DNA of 64,000 nt from Haematococcus lacustris (Eukaryota > Chlorophyta > Chlorophyceae > Chlamydomonadales > Haematococcaceae), in contig JASKMD010000006.1 of NCBI GenBank assembly GCA_030144725.1, forward strand, positions 8,651,256 to 8,715,255, given 5' to 3'. Of this stretch, positions 12,825 to 28,607 are shown one piece after another. How positions within the stretch are numbered: position 1 is the stretch's first letter; each line of letters begins with the position of its first letter. Under the pieces are notes generated by a model. It was not told the DNA's origin. It was given only the letters and a program-made list of their open reading frames with translations, and did no database searches. A program made the position numbers and the translations under genes.

Positions 12825-13850
12825 TGTGTGCCCCCTTCTTGAGCTGTCATCAGCTTACAATCAGCGCATGTTTTCCATGCCAGCTCTACACTATAGCCCT
12901 AGCGGTCCGGCAATAATGCAGGTTGTAGGCACTCATGCACCATGTCCATGTGCATTGGGTATACTCCACACAGGCCATTAACACTGTTCGAGTCTGGGCA
13001 CTAGTGGTCCCTAGTATTCCCGCTAGTGGCCATTGCAGGTCCGGCTCAAATGGAGGCCCTAGTGAGGGGCTGCTTGGCCGACATTAACACGACCTGTCCC
13101 TTGGCTTCTGCTGTTCTTGATTCGGCGCTGTGCGGTTTGGCTATGCAATGACTTGCTGTGCTACTGGCTTGGTGCACGCTGTAACTTTGCATTGCAGCGC
13201 CTTGCAGTGTAGGTAGAAGGCGCCCATGCCATGGGAACATAACTCAAACAGATTTAACACCGTACCTAGTCCCTAGTGAGGGTCAAGGTGCTGTGGCATT
13301 GCACTGATGAAGCCAGACCACTGACAGCCCCGGGACCTTGTCCTTAACAACGGAGCCCAAGCCGCGTCCCAGCAGAGAATTACACCACTCAAGACCTTTG
13401 CAAGGTCACACCGACCCATTTTTTGAAAACAGCTGAAGAGCTGCAGGTGAATGCATGGTCATGGCATGTAGTGATGACGGATAACAGTGCTACAAGCAGA
13501 CGTTCCTGCAAGTCCCAGTGATGAACAGACATGTGGATTACTGATATTCTGTCAGGGGCAAGCAATGTTGCAGCTATATGTCATGGCTAAGTGGGCATCA
13601 TATGCACATGCCATGCTAGCACTGTTGTTGTTCCATGCAGCCTCATAGCCAGGGCCTGGCCAGCTGCATCCCAAGGTGCTTGCCTGAATAACGGCATATA
13701 CACAGTCACGGCATTCAGCTCACCCAACAGTAGCCAAGAGAGCCCCTGCCACATAGAGCTGGCGTGCAGCACCCCAAGGCAAGCTGACAAGACGCTGTAG
13801 GCTGTGATAGGGCACGGCCATAAGGCCCTCGTGGCCCAGAATGACCGTCC
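12825..13850. other. Intergenic, nothing recognised
   Basis: No coding piece, RNA gene or clear repeat could be supported. CCCTAGTG and CTAGTGG-like words recur between 12890 and 13290, which suggests old repeat remains. Confidence 0.4.
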
Positions 13851-16800
13851 TCAGGCTGCCACCTCACCCACCACCTCCTCTGTGGACACAGGCTGCTCCA
13901 CCTCTTTAGCGAGCCCATCCCCCTCACTCGTGACATCAGCTGCAGGCTCAGCCTTTGCTGCAGGCTCAGTCTCTGCTGCAGGGTCATCCTCAGCCTCTGC
14001 CGCAGGTTCAGCCTCTGCTGCATTACCCTCTGCAGTGAGCCCCTCTTCTTGCTGCGTTAAGCCTGGCTCAGCGCTTGGCGCCTCAATATCTGGCTTGTCT
14101 GCACCAGCTGTGGCAGTATTCTCTGCCTCAGAGCCTTGGGCAGCAGGCTGCTCCACCTCCACCACGTCAGCCTCCTCAGCTGCAGGCGTGCCCTCAGTCA
14201 TCGCCTGCACCTTGTCCACAGCAATCTCCCTGCAGCAGCCACACACAGCGTCAGCAGGGCACAGCTAGGTAAGCACAAGTGACATCACATGTGAAAGCTT
14301 GCTGCTGTGGCTACAGCTTATGAGCACAATGCCTTTCATGAGGTTGGCTTGTTCCCCTACACGCTCATTTAACTTCATTAAAAGAAACTAGCGTGGGGCA
14401 TGAGCTGGTCATCTCAGGCCAGGTTTGCCGAAACCTCACAGCTGGTTGCTTCTCCACAGTAGAGCTGCTTACAACTCACTTGATGAATGCCTTCTTTGCT
14501 GACCACCAACTGGCATCGGCCTTCATGTTGTACCTCTCCCCCAGCTTGCTCATCAGAGTCCTGATGCTGAAGCTGGCAAGGTCCACACCTGCACAGGCAC
14601 ACTCACAGCCAGGCAGGACGGCTCAGGCAGCACTGCAGGGCCTGTGGTGGTGTACTAGTCCAGTTTGCACAAGCTGCTCAAACACATTGCCACCAGAGCC
14701 ACACATCCCAGTGTCACTTCATATAATGACAAGGTCATTGGGAAACAGGCTGTGTATTGCGGCATGTAACATCGCTCTTTACACCAGCTACCCTCCAGCT
14801 TCCTACCAAAACCTACCCTCAAGTATCTCCCGGACTGCAGCCTCCAGCTCCTCATCGGTACTGGGATGCAGCGGCAGAGTGCTTGCATTGTCAGCAGCAC
14901 CCCCTTCCTTGGCAGCTGCATCAGCCGCCGGAGCCTCAGCCGTGCCCTCCTGGCCAGCCCCCTCAGCTGTGCTGGCTGCAGCCCCATCTTCACCCAGGCC
15001 CTCTGCCTCTTGGCCATCCCCTTCCTCTTTGTCTGCCTCAATGGCTTTGCCTGCCTGCAGCAACAGGGTGTACAGAGTATGGCACTTGAAAGTGGGCTGA
15101 ACTGGACTGGTAGCATACCAGGTGCACGGTGCAGTGGGCACAAGGTGACTCTGACATGGCTAGATGGCAAGCTGCATCCTTGCAGTGTTGCGAGCAAGCG
15201 AGTTCAGTGGGAGGCAACACAGAGGTGGCTCACCTTGCTCTTTCTGCCCTTTTTCCCACTAGCAGCCGCCTTGGGTGTCCGTGCTGTGCGTCCCTTGGTC
15301 CCAGTCTTGGAGGCAACACTCTGCAACGGTAGGCAACACAGTGTCAGGTGATGAGCAGGTCGACGACTGCCCATGTGCAGATTTGGCACCATGGTACACC
15401 CACAAGCAATGCAAGCTGACCACCGCACCCATACAGCTAAGCTCACCTTGCTGTCCTCAGCATCCTGCATGTTATCATCATCGGCGCTGTCTCCCTGCTC
15501 GTCCTTCTTGTCATCCTCAGCCTTGTCACCAGCAGTGCTGCCTCGCGGTCGCCGACCTGGGGTCTTCTTTCCGCTGGCAGCAGCATTGCTCGAGGCCTTC
15601 TTAGCAGGTGCAGCTTTTGGAGTTGCCCGAGCTCGCTTCTTTTTTGGCTCGTCCTCTTCCTCCTCATCCTCATCCTCATCGTCACCATTTTCACCTTCCG
15701 AATCCTCATCAGACTTTCTCTTCCCCTTGCCCTTGCTCTTGGTAGCAGGTGCCTCCTCTTCCTCCTCCTCCATCTCCTCATCTTCTTCATCCTCATCCTG
15801 CTCCTCCTCCTTAGCTGCCTTACTCTTCTTGGTTTTTGCAGGTGTCACCTTCTGCATGGCAACAAAGCATCTGGTCCTGAGCACATGCAGGGCATGGAAC
15901 ATGCAGGGGGATGGCTGGGTCACCTTGCCAGAGGCTGCTGTGCTGCTCTTTCCCTGCTTGGCCTTCTCCCGCTTCCGCTTGGCCGCCTCCTTCTTCTTAG
16001 CCTCTATGGCGGCGATGTCCTTGTCTGACAGCTGTTGGGGCGCAGTCAGGAAGTCCATGAGACGGGACACCTTGGACTCCTGCCAAGTAAGCAGGCGGGC
16101 AGCCACCCAGCTTGTGCTCAAGCATGCTGGACATCATGTACACCAGACCTGACAATACTGGCATGCCCTAAGGTGCGCCAACATGCAAATCCCCAGCTGC
16201 TCCTTAGCTGCATCCACGAGCCCTGTTTTTGCATGGTATCGCTGTTCCTAGAGCTCTCACCTTCTTTGCTTCCTCGCCGCTGCCTCTGGGCATGTCAAAT
16301 GCATCAAGCGCAGCATGCAGCAGGTTATTGCTCCTGTAAACAGATGGCAGCGGGAGTAACCAGGGTGGGCCCAAGGACAAGTATTAGCAAAGAGACCAAT
16401 GTGCAGCAATGTGACATACACTGACCACTTGGCTAGACGATCATGAATCTTGTCCTTGTTCTTTTCCTCTTCAGCTGGGAAACCACTGAACTGCGGGCCC
16501 AACGCGAGAGGAAGCAGGTGCAGCATTACACGCCACAAGAGACTGACAACTGCCGCACTGAAACGACTGAAGCAACTGCAGCAAACTACTGAAAAGTCAT
16601 AACTACCTCGTACAGATTCCTCTTTCTTTTCAATGCAGCACCTGTGAGTGGGACATGTTTGAAGAGACAACCCCAGATATACAGCTGATAACCTGCTGGG
16701 ATGGACCTCACCAGGGCGGTTATATACAAGCTTGTGAAGGTTGATTAGCAAGTCATCATCACTCTTCAGACCAGAGAACTTGTGCTTCACTGCACATTAC

Positions 16801-17120
16801 ATCATGCAGCACAGCACTGTCGTGACAATGTTCAGACACTGGTCAACAATCCTTGGCTTTGGGATGGGCCCACCATTTGGGATGTCTCCTAGCTTGGTTC
16901 CAGGACCCTGCAGGTCACAAAGAGGCCAAGACGCGCTCTTGGGTTTGTTCGCGTCGCAGGGTCAACGTCTTCCCGTGTCACTTGCCTGTTTGATTACGAA
17001 CTCCACTTTGTCTGCCTCTGGAGGGGCATAGTGTTGTACCTGTTTCCTGTCGCGCTTTGCCCGGCCGGGGGTGCTCTCAGTGACCTCTGCTTGCAGAACA
17101 GACTCTTGCTCGGTCGTCAT
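13851..17120 (-). CDS. DEK: DEK-type chromatin protein
   Basis: DEK proteins bind DNA and histones and shape chromatin in the nucleus. Twelve exons join in phase: 17120-16986, 16907-16874, 16789-16712, 16641-16607, 16490-16426, 16333-16261, 16079-15924, 15851-15447, 15320-15234, 15054-14817, 14588-14480 and 14229-13851, giving 597 residues. The plant-DEK N-terminal block is clear: GPGTKLGDIPNVKHKF, LKSDDDLLINLHKLVYNRPG, then FSGFPAEEEKNKDKIHDRL and LMDFLTAPQQLS. The centre is alternating Lys/Arg and Asp/Glu tracts with AT-hook-like GRRPRG. The C-terminal DEK domain reads STDEELEAAVREILEG, DLASFSIRTLMSKLGERYNM and SAKKAFIKEIAVDKVQ. A long Ala/Glu tail follows, beyond the usual end of the family. 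The first intron uses a GC donor (CAG/GCAAGT). Confidence 0.92.
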
Positions 17121-17346
17121 TTGTATGGAGTGCGTTGCTTATTCCTTTCAAGCCTCCCGATTTGTTGGGTCTATACTTCCAATGTCACACGCTGGGGGCA
17201 GTGACGCTAGGGATCAGACGTCCCAGTGTTGTGACGCCGTTGTTCACAATGCATTGATGACAGGCCATAATCTCGCAAACTGCGATGTCGCGCATCGTGG
17301 TTTAAATTGCGACACCTAAGTCTCAGGTTCTAGAAAACTCGCTCTA

Positions 17347-17417
17347 GATGTTTTGCATAAGTAAGGCAGAGCTATGAGCTGAAGGGTATGAATCTGGTCC
17401 ATGCCAGTTTGAGCTAT
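17347..17417. repeat. Second copy of the intron repeat
   Basis: Matches 2347-2415 in the same orientation with short gaps. The flank at 17230-17346 is also AT-richer and shares words such as GCAAACTGCGAT with the region around 2280. Confidence 0.5.
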
Positions 17418-17426
17418 GTATGAAGG

Positions 17427-17700
17427 GTGTGGGCAATATGCCCGCCTCCACGCGTGCCCGGTTCTGTCGCTAGGACTGCGCAGTAGCCTCTCCGCCTGCC
17501 TGCACACATTGCTGCAGCCGTGCTTCCCGTTGTGTGGGCGATATGCCCACCTCCGACCGTGCCCAATTCTCTCGCCAGTAATGCGCGACGCCCGCTCCTG
17601 ATACCTGCGCGGCTGACTGCAGCCGTGCGTCCAAGGGTGTGGGCGATATGTGGACCTCCTTGCGCCCGCTTCCCTCGCCGCTAGCTGAAGCTCCATGGAG
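17427..17700. repeat. 105-bp tandem repeat, 2.6 copies
   Basis: GTGTGGGC(A/G)ATATG recurs at 17427, 17532 and 17637, exactly 105 bp apart, each followed by a related body. Since 105 is a multiple of three, the minus-strand frame at 17316-17723 stays open as a diverged 35-residue repeat around YRPH and HGCS. I take it as a minisatellite. A related word (GGCGATATGGACCTCCTTG) occurs at about 35531. Confidence 0.75.
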
Positions 17701-17719
17701 TTTATCGTGTAGGGTGGCG

Positions 17720-17782
17720 CCATCGGGCAAGAGACTTAAGGAAGCAACATGGTCTTACATTGAGCTTAGACATGTGTCTTTG
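17720..17782. repeat. 63-bp dispersed repeat, copy 2
   Basis: Pairs with 9738-9800. The surrounding sequence does not match the Fanzor locus, so the repeat moves or spreads independently of that gene. Confidence 0.7.
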
Positions 17783-18553
17783 CAGGGTGCCACGACCAGC
17801 GTTCAGCAAGGCAAAGCAATATCCCGTCATTGGCTTCATGGTGTAGCGTGAGGCTACAGCGGTCAACGGTGGTTTGAGGTCGCCGGAACAGACTAGGGCG
17901 TAATTAAGGATGTCTCAATCTGCCTGGGAGTTGAACCCGGCCTCAGAACACCACCACCAGTGCAGATCTTACACTTGCATGAGGAGATCCCAGTTCCAGC
18001 TGTGCATGACTGCATGAACATGCTACACATGGGGTCAACAAGCAACAACGTATGGAGACCATTGGCCTGACTCTGACACTGGCATATCTCTTATGTATTA
18101 TGGCTGTAGGGTACTCTTCATGTATTGTGGCTGTAGGGGCTTACCTCTCCTTGCCGTACTCTACCAGTGGTGTAATGTTACTTCCTTAGGCATACTCTTG
18201 CACGCTGTAGCCAGACCTCTTCATGCAAACTGCTTGTAAGGGGGTGCACAAGGTAGCACTGCAACAGAGAAGCAGCCTCCCCTGGCTCACGCTTCATCTC
18301 TGTCGCCGGTGTCTTCGGCACTTTGCAAGGCCCAGCGCTTCAGGCGCCGTCCCAAAACTCATGAGCCGTCTCCAGGCACTGCTGATGTGCCAGCTCGTGC
18401 CTGGCGTCCAGCTTCCTCTTGTTCACGCTTATACACAAAGCGCCCAGGGTTACATGGCATGCAAAGCAAAGCATGCAAGTTCTACGTCGTCACCACAGCC
18501 TCAGTTGTGCAACCCGCGTACAAGACATTCGCAGGCCATCGCGACCTATACAA
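17783..18553. other. Upstream region of enolase, possible SINE fragment
   Basis: No gene seen. On the minus strand at about 17930-17945 there is GGGTTCAACTCCC, which resembles the tRNA B box, but no matching A box or cloverleaf could be folded, so a tRNA-derived SINE fragment is only possible. The rest upstream of the enolase start is unremarkable. Confidence 0.3.
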
Positions 18554-21795
<3,242 letters not shown>

Positions 21796-22618
21796 GCGGC
21801 TGCCATTTGGAAGGTGTCGAAGTTGTGGATGCTGCGCTGTGCGTGTCAAAAGTGTGCACTGAAGCGTGCGCACGCTGCAGGTTTAGATCCCCTCCTCTTA
21901 GCTGACACATGCCCTGCAGAAAGGGACGCTGCCAGGAGTTGTCGTTGTGTGATACTGCTGTCTCCTGAAACCGTAACCAATAGGCGAATGTTGGACATGC
22001 AGGGTCGAAGCAGGTGAGGCGTGAAAGGGTCTGTTCTGGTTCAGAGCGGTATCCTGGCAAACCCACCCGACCCAGCATCTGGCACCGCTCCATGGCAAGC
22101 TGGACAATACCTAGACTGCCCCCAAACCACTAGGCAACTCCATCCTAGGACCACGTCATCATGCAATTCAGCGTGATGGCACAAGGCAGTCACCGTGTCA
22201 CAACTGTTCTACCAGCAGGCGATCAGAGGGCAAGTACAAACCTTGCTGAAGGAAACAACCGCCGCTCTGACCGTTTCTGTGACAACAATGCCCGTGGGGC
22301 AGCGGACATGGCGTTAGCCAATGCCTAAACCACCTACCATCTGGTGCTCATGGCACGAGTCTAGGCTGCTTGCCATTCTAACAGCCAAGGAGATGGGATG
22401 TATCAGAGCTGAATAAGCAGCAGCACAGGAACAGGCTAGTCCTTGGCAATGGATGTAGTGCCCCCGATGATTTGACACAAGTGTTCTGCGACAACGGGCC
22501 ATCCCGTTGATGCAAATAAGATGATGATGAACGCCCGGTTGCCCAGTGAATGCATGGGATGTTTGAGCTCCTACCCACTCAGTATACACACTCAGTATAC
22601 CCACTCAATATACGTGAG
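21796..22618. other. Region after enolase, nothing recognised
   Basis: Contains the enolase 3' region and no supported gene. At 22580-22610 there is a short CTCAGTATAC/CTCAATATAC tandem just outside the left inverted repeat of the next element. Confidence 0.35.
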
Positions 22619-24741
22619 GCCCATGCGCTTCCCACACCGGTGCCAGCTTGAAGGACACCTACAGTATACGGTCACCCCCGCCATTGGCTGCACCCCCATG
22701 GCTCAAGAGATAACATCTAACTCATTTCTGCACGGATGAAGCCGCCGATTGGTGCGATGGGCTGCTTGTGGCCTGACGAGTGTGCTGCCAGTCCCAAAGG
22801 TTTGCCGGGTAGCTGGCCCCCAACATGCGACGTGTTCTTGGGCCTCGTAGACACTCCTAGTAACTGCTTTAGGCAGCCTGGACCCAGCGCGGAGTGAATT
22901 CGCATCGTGACTGGACATTGCAAGTTTTCAGGTCGGCACGCAACAGTGTTGCTACGTCACAGCACGCATTGAGACCCTTTCCCAAGCTAGGGGCATGACT
23001 GCGACGCCGGATTGCTGGCAGGTGCAAGCCGTCGAATTATAGGTTGCACAAGATGCTGAACGCATTGGTGCCTGTGGCTCCCGAGCAACAATGGGCAGTG
23101 AAATTTAGTCAGAAACATGAAGGGACTGAGCTGATAACTATGTTTGTTTGTGCAGGTTAGTGATGGCCATGGTTGACAAGAAAAGGGGAGTGAAGGCTAA
23201 CTGTGCCAATGTGCAGAAAGCGAGGGAGGTTACGGCACAGCGGAGGGCTGCAGAGTCTGCTGGTCCCATTGAGGTTGGGGCGCAAGCAGGGGTTATTGCT
23301 GCTGAGGCTCAGGCCCAGGCTGTTGCTGGTGCGCAGTTGCACCAGCTACAGGCAGACCTGCAGCACAGGGAGCTACAACTTGCTCACAACCAGCGCATGC
23401 AGCAACTACAGCAACAACTCCACGACCTCCAGCGGAGTGAGCTTCAGCGCAAGTGAGCTCTGCTGCAATGGGAGCATCAGTTAACTGAGCGGCAGCACCA
23501 GCTGCAGCAGCAGCAGGTGGACCTTAGCCGGAGGGAGCAGGATCTGACAGAGCGGAAGCACCAGCTGCAGCAGCAGCAGGCAGACCTAGATTCCAGGGAG
23601 CAGCAGCAAGCTCGCATCCAGACGTTGACACAGCAGCTTCACAGCTTACAGCAAGAGCTCAAGGCCCAACAGGTGGCTGAAGTGCAACGCGAGGTGCAGC
23701 AGCAGCTGGCTCAGCATCAGCACCTCATGCAGCAGCAGCAGACAGACCTGCTACTAAACAAACAATGGTGTTCACACCTGACGGGGACCAGCCTCAATGG
23801 GCCATGGCTGGTTGTGCGTGCAGCACGTGCATGAGTGTGCCATGCCTGCCGTGCATGAAGCCTGACACTACCACCCCACTTAAGCCCATGCCCATGTTTC
23901 AAGACACTGTGAAGGAGGTGAGGGAGGACGAAGAGTGTTATGCATTGTTGATGTTGTTCCATTCCGATTTGCTGCATGATGAGGTGTGCTTTGGCAAACT
24001 GACCAACAAACACTGTGAACGATATCGCATGCACATGGGGTGGAAGAGGGAAGAGGGACGTCGGGAATTGCGTCGTTGGGTGCTGAGAAAGTTGCAAAGT
24101 GAGCAGCTGGAGGCTGAATATGAGGCGGACAATGGATATGGCTGGGTGTAAGATGCACGGGGGTCTACTTTGGAGCATCACCAGCGGCCCGTACTAATGG
24201 CGTACTAATGGCCGAGATTGTGACTGGGTGCATGGTGCATGAGAGTCAACTTTAAAGCAGCACAGACGGCCCACAAAGGAGGGCATCGCGAATTTGTCAA
24301 AGGGACACGTTGGTACTTCCCACAAAGAACCAATCAAGCTTGTCAACACAGCATTTGACTTCCTGGTTGGACAGTTAAGTGGACCGGAAAAATGCCCACA
24401 TTTTGTAAAGTTTGACATGGGGTCACGTGACACAAAATAAACTGCACGCGTCCATGCCGCGGAGCCACCGAGCGCGATAGCTGTTTCCTGATCACAGCCC
24501 CACTAAGCAGCCCATTCCCGGCACAACGCGACCCCCTCTTCCAACACCCCCGCCCGCCCCGGCACAGGTGCATATCAGCCCGAGCAGCCCGCTAGCCTCG
24601 CGCTCGTGAGCTGCACAGCCCTGCGCAAGAATCGCTGAAAAACTCGTAAAGATCAGTCGGATAGTTATCAGGGGTGCAGCCAATGGCGGGGGTGACCATA
24701 CGTGTCCTGCAAGCTGGCACCGGTGTGGGAAGTGCATGGGC
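22619..24741. mobile_element. Inverted-repeat-bounded element, 2.1 kb
   Basis: About 75 bases at 22619-22695 (GCCCATGCGCTTCCCACACC ... CATTGGCTGCACCCC) recur as the reverse complement at 24671-24741, with a few changes and one short insertion in the left arm. The arms enclose a Gln-rich coding region and nothing else recognisable. Long terminal inverted repeats around one coding region are what a DNA transposon shows. I could not find a target duplication or a transposase motif, so the class is open. Confidence 0.6.
23154..24151 (+). pseudogene. Broken Gln-rich coiled-coil gene in the element
   Basis: One frame runs from about 23154 to 23834 and codes for an almost continuous Gln/Leu/Glu-rich coiled coil, with repeated blocks such as HQLQQQQ. 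It is broken by a single TGA at 23454-23456, with the same repeat on both sides. From 23765 a second frame takes over (23765-24151), with a Cys cluster (GCACSTCMSVPCLPC) and a charged helical C-terminus (REEGRRELRRWVLRKLQSEQ). One stop and one frame slip would explain the present state. Two overlapping separate genes are possible. No domain is recognised; a DNA-binding role is only suggested by the location between inverted repeats. Confidence 0.45.
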
Positions 24742-25052
24742 AACAGTGGCAGGTTCACTGGGAGGATGCTGAGATGGATGGGAAGAGCGGCCACACGTCC
24801 CTCCCCAGCTCTACAACCCCAACCCCTTGTAGACACAATGTTCACCATGGGTGCAACAAAGTGGCATGTAACCTTTACTGCCTGTTTGTAAGCATCACAG
24901 TTGTCTGATTTGCTCCGCTCTAGCTTCGCTGTGGTTGCCGGGGCTGGAGCGTTGTGATTAGGCAGCAGTACCGTTTGCGCTTAAAGGCTAGCGATGCTGA
25001 CGTGAAGCATGACGATGCTTAACATCCCATCGTGGGGACTGGAGCTAGAAAC
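24742..25052. other. Intergenic, nothing recognised
   Basis: Short spacer before the coiled-coil gene with no supported feature. Confidence 0.4.
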
Positions 25053-28000
25053 ATGTCGCCGTGAGTACCTGTAAGTTTCCCGGGTTGTTTGTGAGAACGC
25101 CCCTCCCAGGTTGCAGCGACTCATTCAGTACCGGCTGTGGCGCAGGGCTCAAGGATTGTACAAGGAGGCTGGGGATGTACAGAAGCAACTGGAATCGCAA
25201 AAGAAGCAGGAAGAGCAGGATAAGCTACAGGTTAGCCTGTCAGCGTCAATGACCTGCCTCTAGTTTGAGAAACAGGTCATGGTAGCAAGTAAGCCGCCCA
25301 CTCCCCGTGTGCTCCACCTGCCAGGCTATGGCGCAACAGCATGCAAGCGAGGTACTGGCCCTGGAGCAGCAACAGGCCCTAGATTACAGAGCAAGCATAG
25401 AGAAGTGGGAGCGTGCTGCTGCTGAGACAAAAACCAACATGGAACAGCAGGAGGTATGTTCATCTGACCCAGCCAGCTCTCAAGCAACACAAAGCAGAGC
25501 AACTGATCCTGAGCATCCTGGACTGCCCTGCGCTTGTGCTGACATGCCTCCATGGGCCCCTGTAGCCCTCTCTGCAATTGTCGGCATTCTTTGTACAACA
25601 ACAACAGCAACAGCAACATCCCTAACGTTCTCTCGCTCGCAGGCTAGCCTGCTGCAGCGGCACCGTGCAGAACTCAACAGCTTCATTGCTCAGTGCAAGT
25701 CAGAACCGGTGCGTACTTAGAAGGGAGACTGGTGGCCAGCTCACACAGCAGTGCGACCACCCCCACCTCCATCATCCTTTCGTCAGCTCTGCAGCTGGCT
25801 GCTCAATGGGGTAGAGCAAGGCCTGCCTGCAGTACAGCGCAGGTCCGTCCCAAATGGAGCACTACGCTGCTGAACCTGCGCTGCCAGGAGGAGCACCTCA
25901 TCAAGCAGCGTCTGTTCCCACAGGTAGTGGGTCAGATGTTCCCACCTAGCCCATGCCAGCCACCTAAACCACAACAACTAACTCCCCTCACCACTCCATC
26001 CAGCTTCAGGGGCTGCAGGGGTATGTTCAAGGGCTAGGGGCAGTGCAAAGTCTTGGTCTGGTAAGCCTGCTTTGGTTGTTTTGAAACTGGCACGTGTTGG
26101 CGCTGTGGGCGGGATCAAACCCTGAGTGGGGATCACTGCCACAGCCAGTCTGCCCCCAGTGCTCCTACTCCACTCAAATCTTCCCTGACCACAGGGCAGC
26201 ATCCACATCGCATGTGTTGCTTTGACAGCGCTGCTGCCTGATTGCAGGCTGCACGTGTAAAGGATACAGCTGACAGCATGGAGCGGCAGGAGGTGGGCGC
26301 CACCATGGCTGCCATGACTGCGCGGCACAAGCTGGAGGAGGTGCGGGGCCCCAGGCCTTCGTGCTGTGCAGCTACGCCCGTGAACAGACGCAGGCGTCAT
26401 GAGCTGCACAAGCGCGGCAGCTAGGCCCGTTCACTGGCATGTTGGTCACCAGGGCAGGACCTGCCACTCGCAGGCCAGCAGCAGCCTCACACTCTCCTGA
26501 TAGAGTGCTCACAATACACTGTGGCACATGACCTTGCTGGTTGCACTAAGCTGAGCAGCCTGGGCTCCTGTTGTACCTCATCCATTGCCTTGCTTCTGCT
26601 GCTGTGCCCTGCTGATGCTGGTGAGGGTGCTGGTGGTGTGGCTGCCACCCACGGCTGGTGGTGCTGCTGCTGCAGGGCAAGCTGCTGGCCCGCCATGCCA
26701 AGGAGATGGAAGCGTTGCGCAACAGGCTGCGCATGACCTGGGAGGAGATGTTGCTGCAGCAGGACAAGGAGCTGCAGCAGGCGACAAAGACAGCCAAGGT
26801 CAGGGAGACAAGCCCCTATCGACAGCAGTAGATGCTTCAAGGCCATGAGCACTGCACTGCTGCCCGTGAAGGGTGCACGAAGTACAAAGTGCCACCAATG
26901 CCACTGGACCCCACACAGGCCTGAGCAACCGCTACACGAGTCATGACCCATACCTTGTAGGTACAGACATATCTACTCATATGTAGACTCATAAACAGAG
27001 AGTTGCCTAACTGTGGCCACCCCAATTGTCGTATCTCTGTTTATTTCACCAAAAACCCTTGTTTCTTTTCCGCATATCGCATTCTTAGGTTGCTAGGGTG
27101 GTTGTTGGGTCACGTCATCTTTGCGCTCTGTGTGTAGTTCAATCATTTTTTGATAAAATGGGTAGAAGTAAGCAACTCTGTGTACCTGCACTGCCTGCCA
27201 TCCCGCCACCCTTCCAACCCACCTGCCAGCCTGCCTTTGTACCTGCTTGCCTGTGGGCCTGCCAGCCTGCATCCCTGCTCCCTGCTGGCGCCTGCAGAAC
27301 CAGAAGGCTGCCTTAGCTCGCACCCAGGTGAGGAGCCACCCGGCTATCTCAGTTTGCAGGAAGTTAAACACAGGCGGACACAGGAGGTTAAGCACAGGAG
27401 GTTAAACACAGGCAAGCCTTACATTCCATTACATTGTCCACATTGCATTGTCCACATTGTCATCATCATCATTGTCCGTATTGTCATCAGGAACATAACA
27501 CACATGGTGTTCTACTTTAGGCACACAGAGAGCCCCATGTGACATAGTGTGATGTGTGCATGCAGGCTCTGGAGCGAAGCAGCCTGGAGCAAGCACTGAA
27601 AGGCTGGTTCTCGACTGTGAAGCCTGGCTTTGGCAATGTGCCGCCTCTTGTCTCGCCCACGGCCAAGGCCCTCAGCCCTGGGCAGCGCGTGCAGCTGGAC
27701 AGGCCACGCAGGCCCGGCACCGCTCCTGGCCAAGGAGTGCGGCGTCAGTTCAGTGAGCAGACCATGAAGGCGGAGATGTCAGGAATCAGCCAGCCAGGAG
27801 AGGCCGGAGCAGGGGCAAAGGAGGAAGATGAGGGGTGAGTGGGGTGGGGTGGAGGGTCAGAGAGGCGCCAGTGGGGGTGGCTCCTGTTGTGTGCGGTGTG
27901 ACAGAGCTTTGGGAAGGGGTTGGGTTTGTCTTTGGACACTACTGCCCCCTGTGGTGTCTGGCTTGGTATTTTGCTTGTGGTGCTGCCTGGGTCAGGGTGT

Positions 28001-28607
28001 TGCCTGAGGTAAGCTGACCAGCTGGAGCCTGATTGGGTATGCCAGCTGTTGGAGGGTAGAGTGGGAACAGGCTATGTCGCTGATGCAAGCTCCTCACGCA
28101 GCATGACAGGGTACAGGGGCATGCACTGAGTGGGCACGCCAGTTGGCAGTCCCTCGCACATGCGAGGAGTTGTCCTGCTGCTTGTGCAGGGTTTCTCACT
28201 CCTCTCCCTCCATGCTGTCCCGGCGCCCCAGGGGCCTCTTGTCCAGCCCACAGCCTGCTGGGGCCTTGGCCAGGTCTGGCAGCAGCCCTTCACTGCACCA
28301 GGCACTGCAGCCCAAGCAGGCAGGCACTGCAGTTGGTCCAGCCACCCTGGGCAAGCCAGACTCTGGCAGCCGGCCAGGCGGTGCTGCTGCCGGGGCTGGG
28401 CAGTTGGATCGGGCGGGGGGTGCAGCCCGGGTGGAGGCACTGACCAGTGCGGCGTTGCAGACTCACACCCAGCTGACCGCTGGTGATGCCAGCAGCACAC
28501 AGGCAGCCCAAGGCCCGAAGCCGGGCGCTGCCAGACCGCCAGGTCAGCGGGGCTCCAGCCAGACATCCTCCCAGCAGAGAACTAGGATTGTGGTGACTCC
28601 CATGTGA
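25053..28607 (+). CDS. Conserved coiled-coil protein, possibly ciliary
   Basis: Ten exons join in phase: 25053-25060, 25110-25230, 25325-25453, 25643-25708, 25843-25923, 26248-26340, 26676-26798, 27298-27327, 27566-27834 and 28190-28607, giving 445 residues. The first exon holds only MSP minus one base (ATGTCGCC/GTGAGT). Residues 5-210 form a nearly continuous charged coiled coil (YRLWRRAQGLYKEAGDVQKQ, SLLQRHRAELNSF, STTLLNLRCQEEHLIKQRLF, ARVKDTADSMERQE, RHAKEMEALRNRLRMTWEEM). The pattern of a helix, then LRxxExxLIKQRxF, then ARVKxxADxMExxE resembles long coiled-coil proteins common in ciliated protists, so a basal-body or ciliary role is a guess. The last 200 residues are Ser/Pro/Gly/Ala-rich and look disordered. 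The gene is convergent with the DnaJ gene. No frame defect. Confidence 0.78.
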
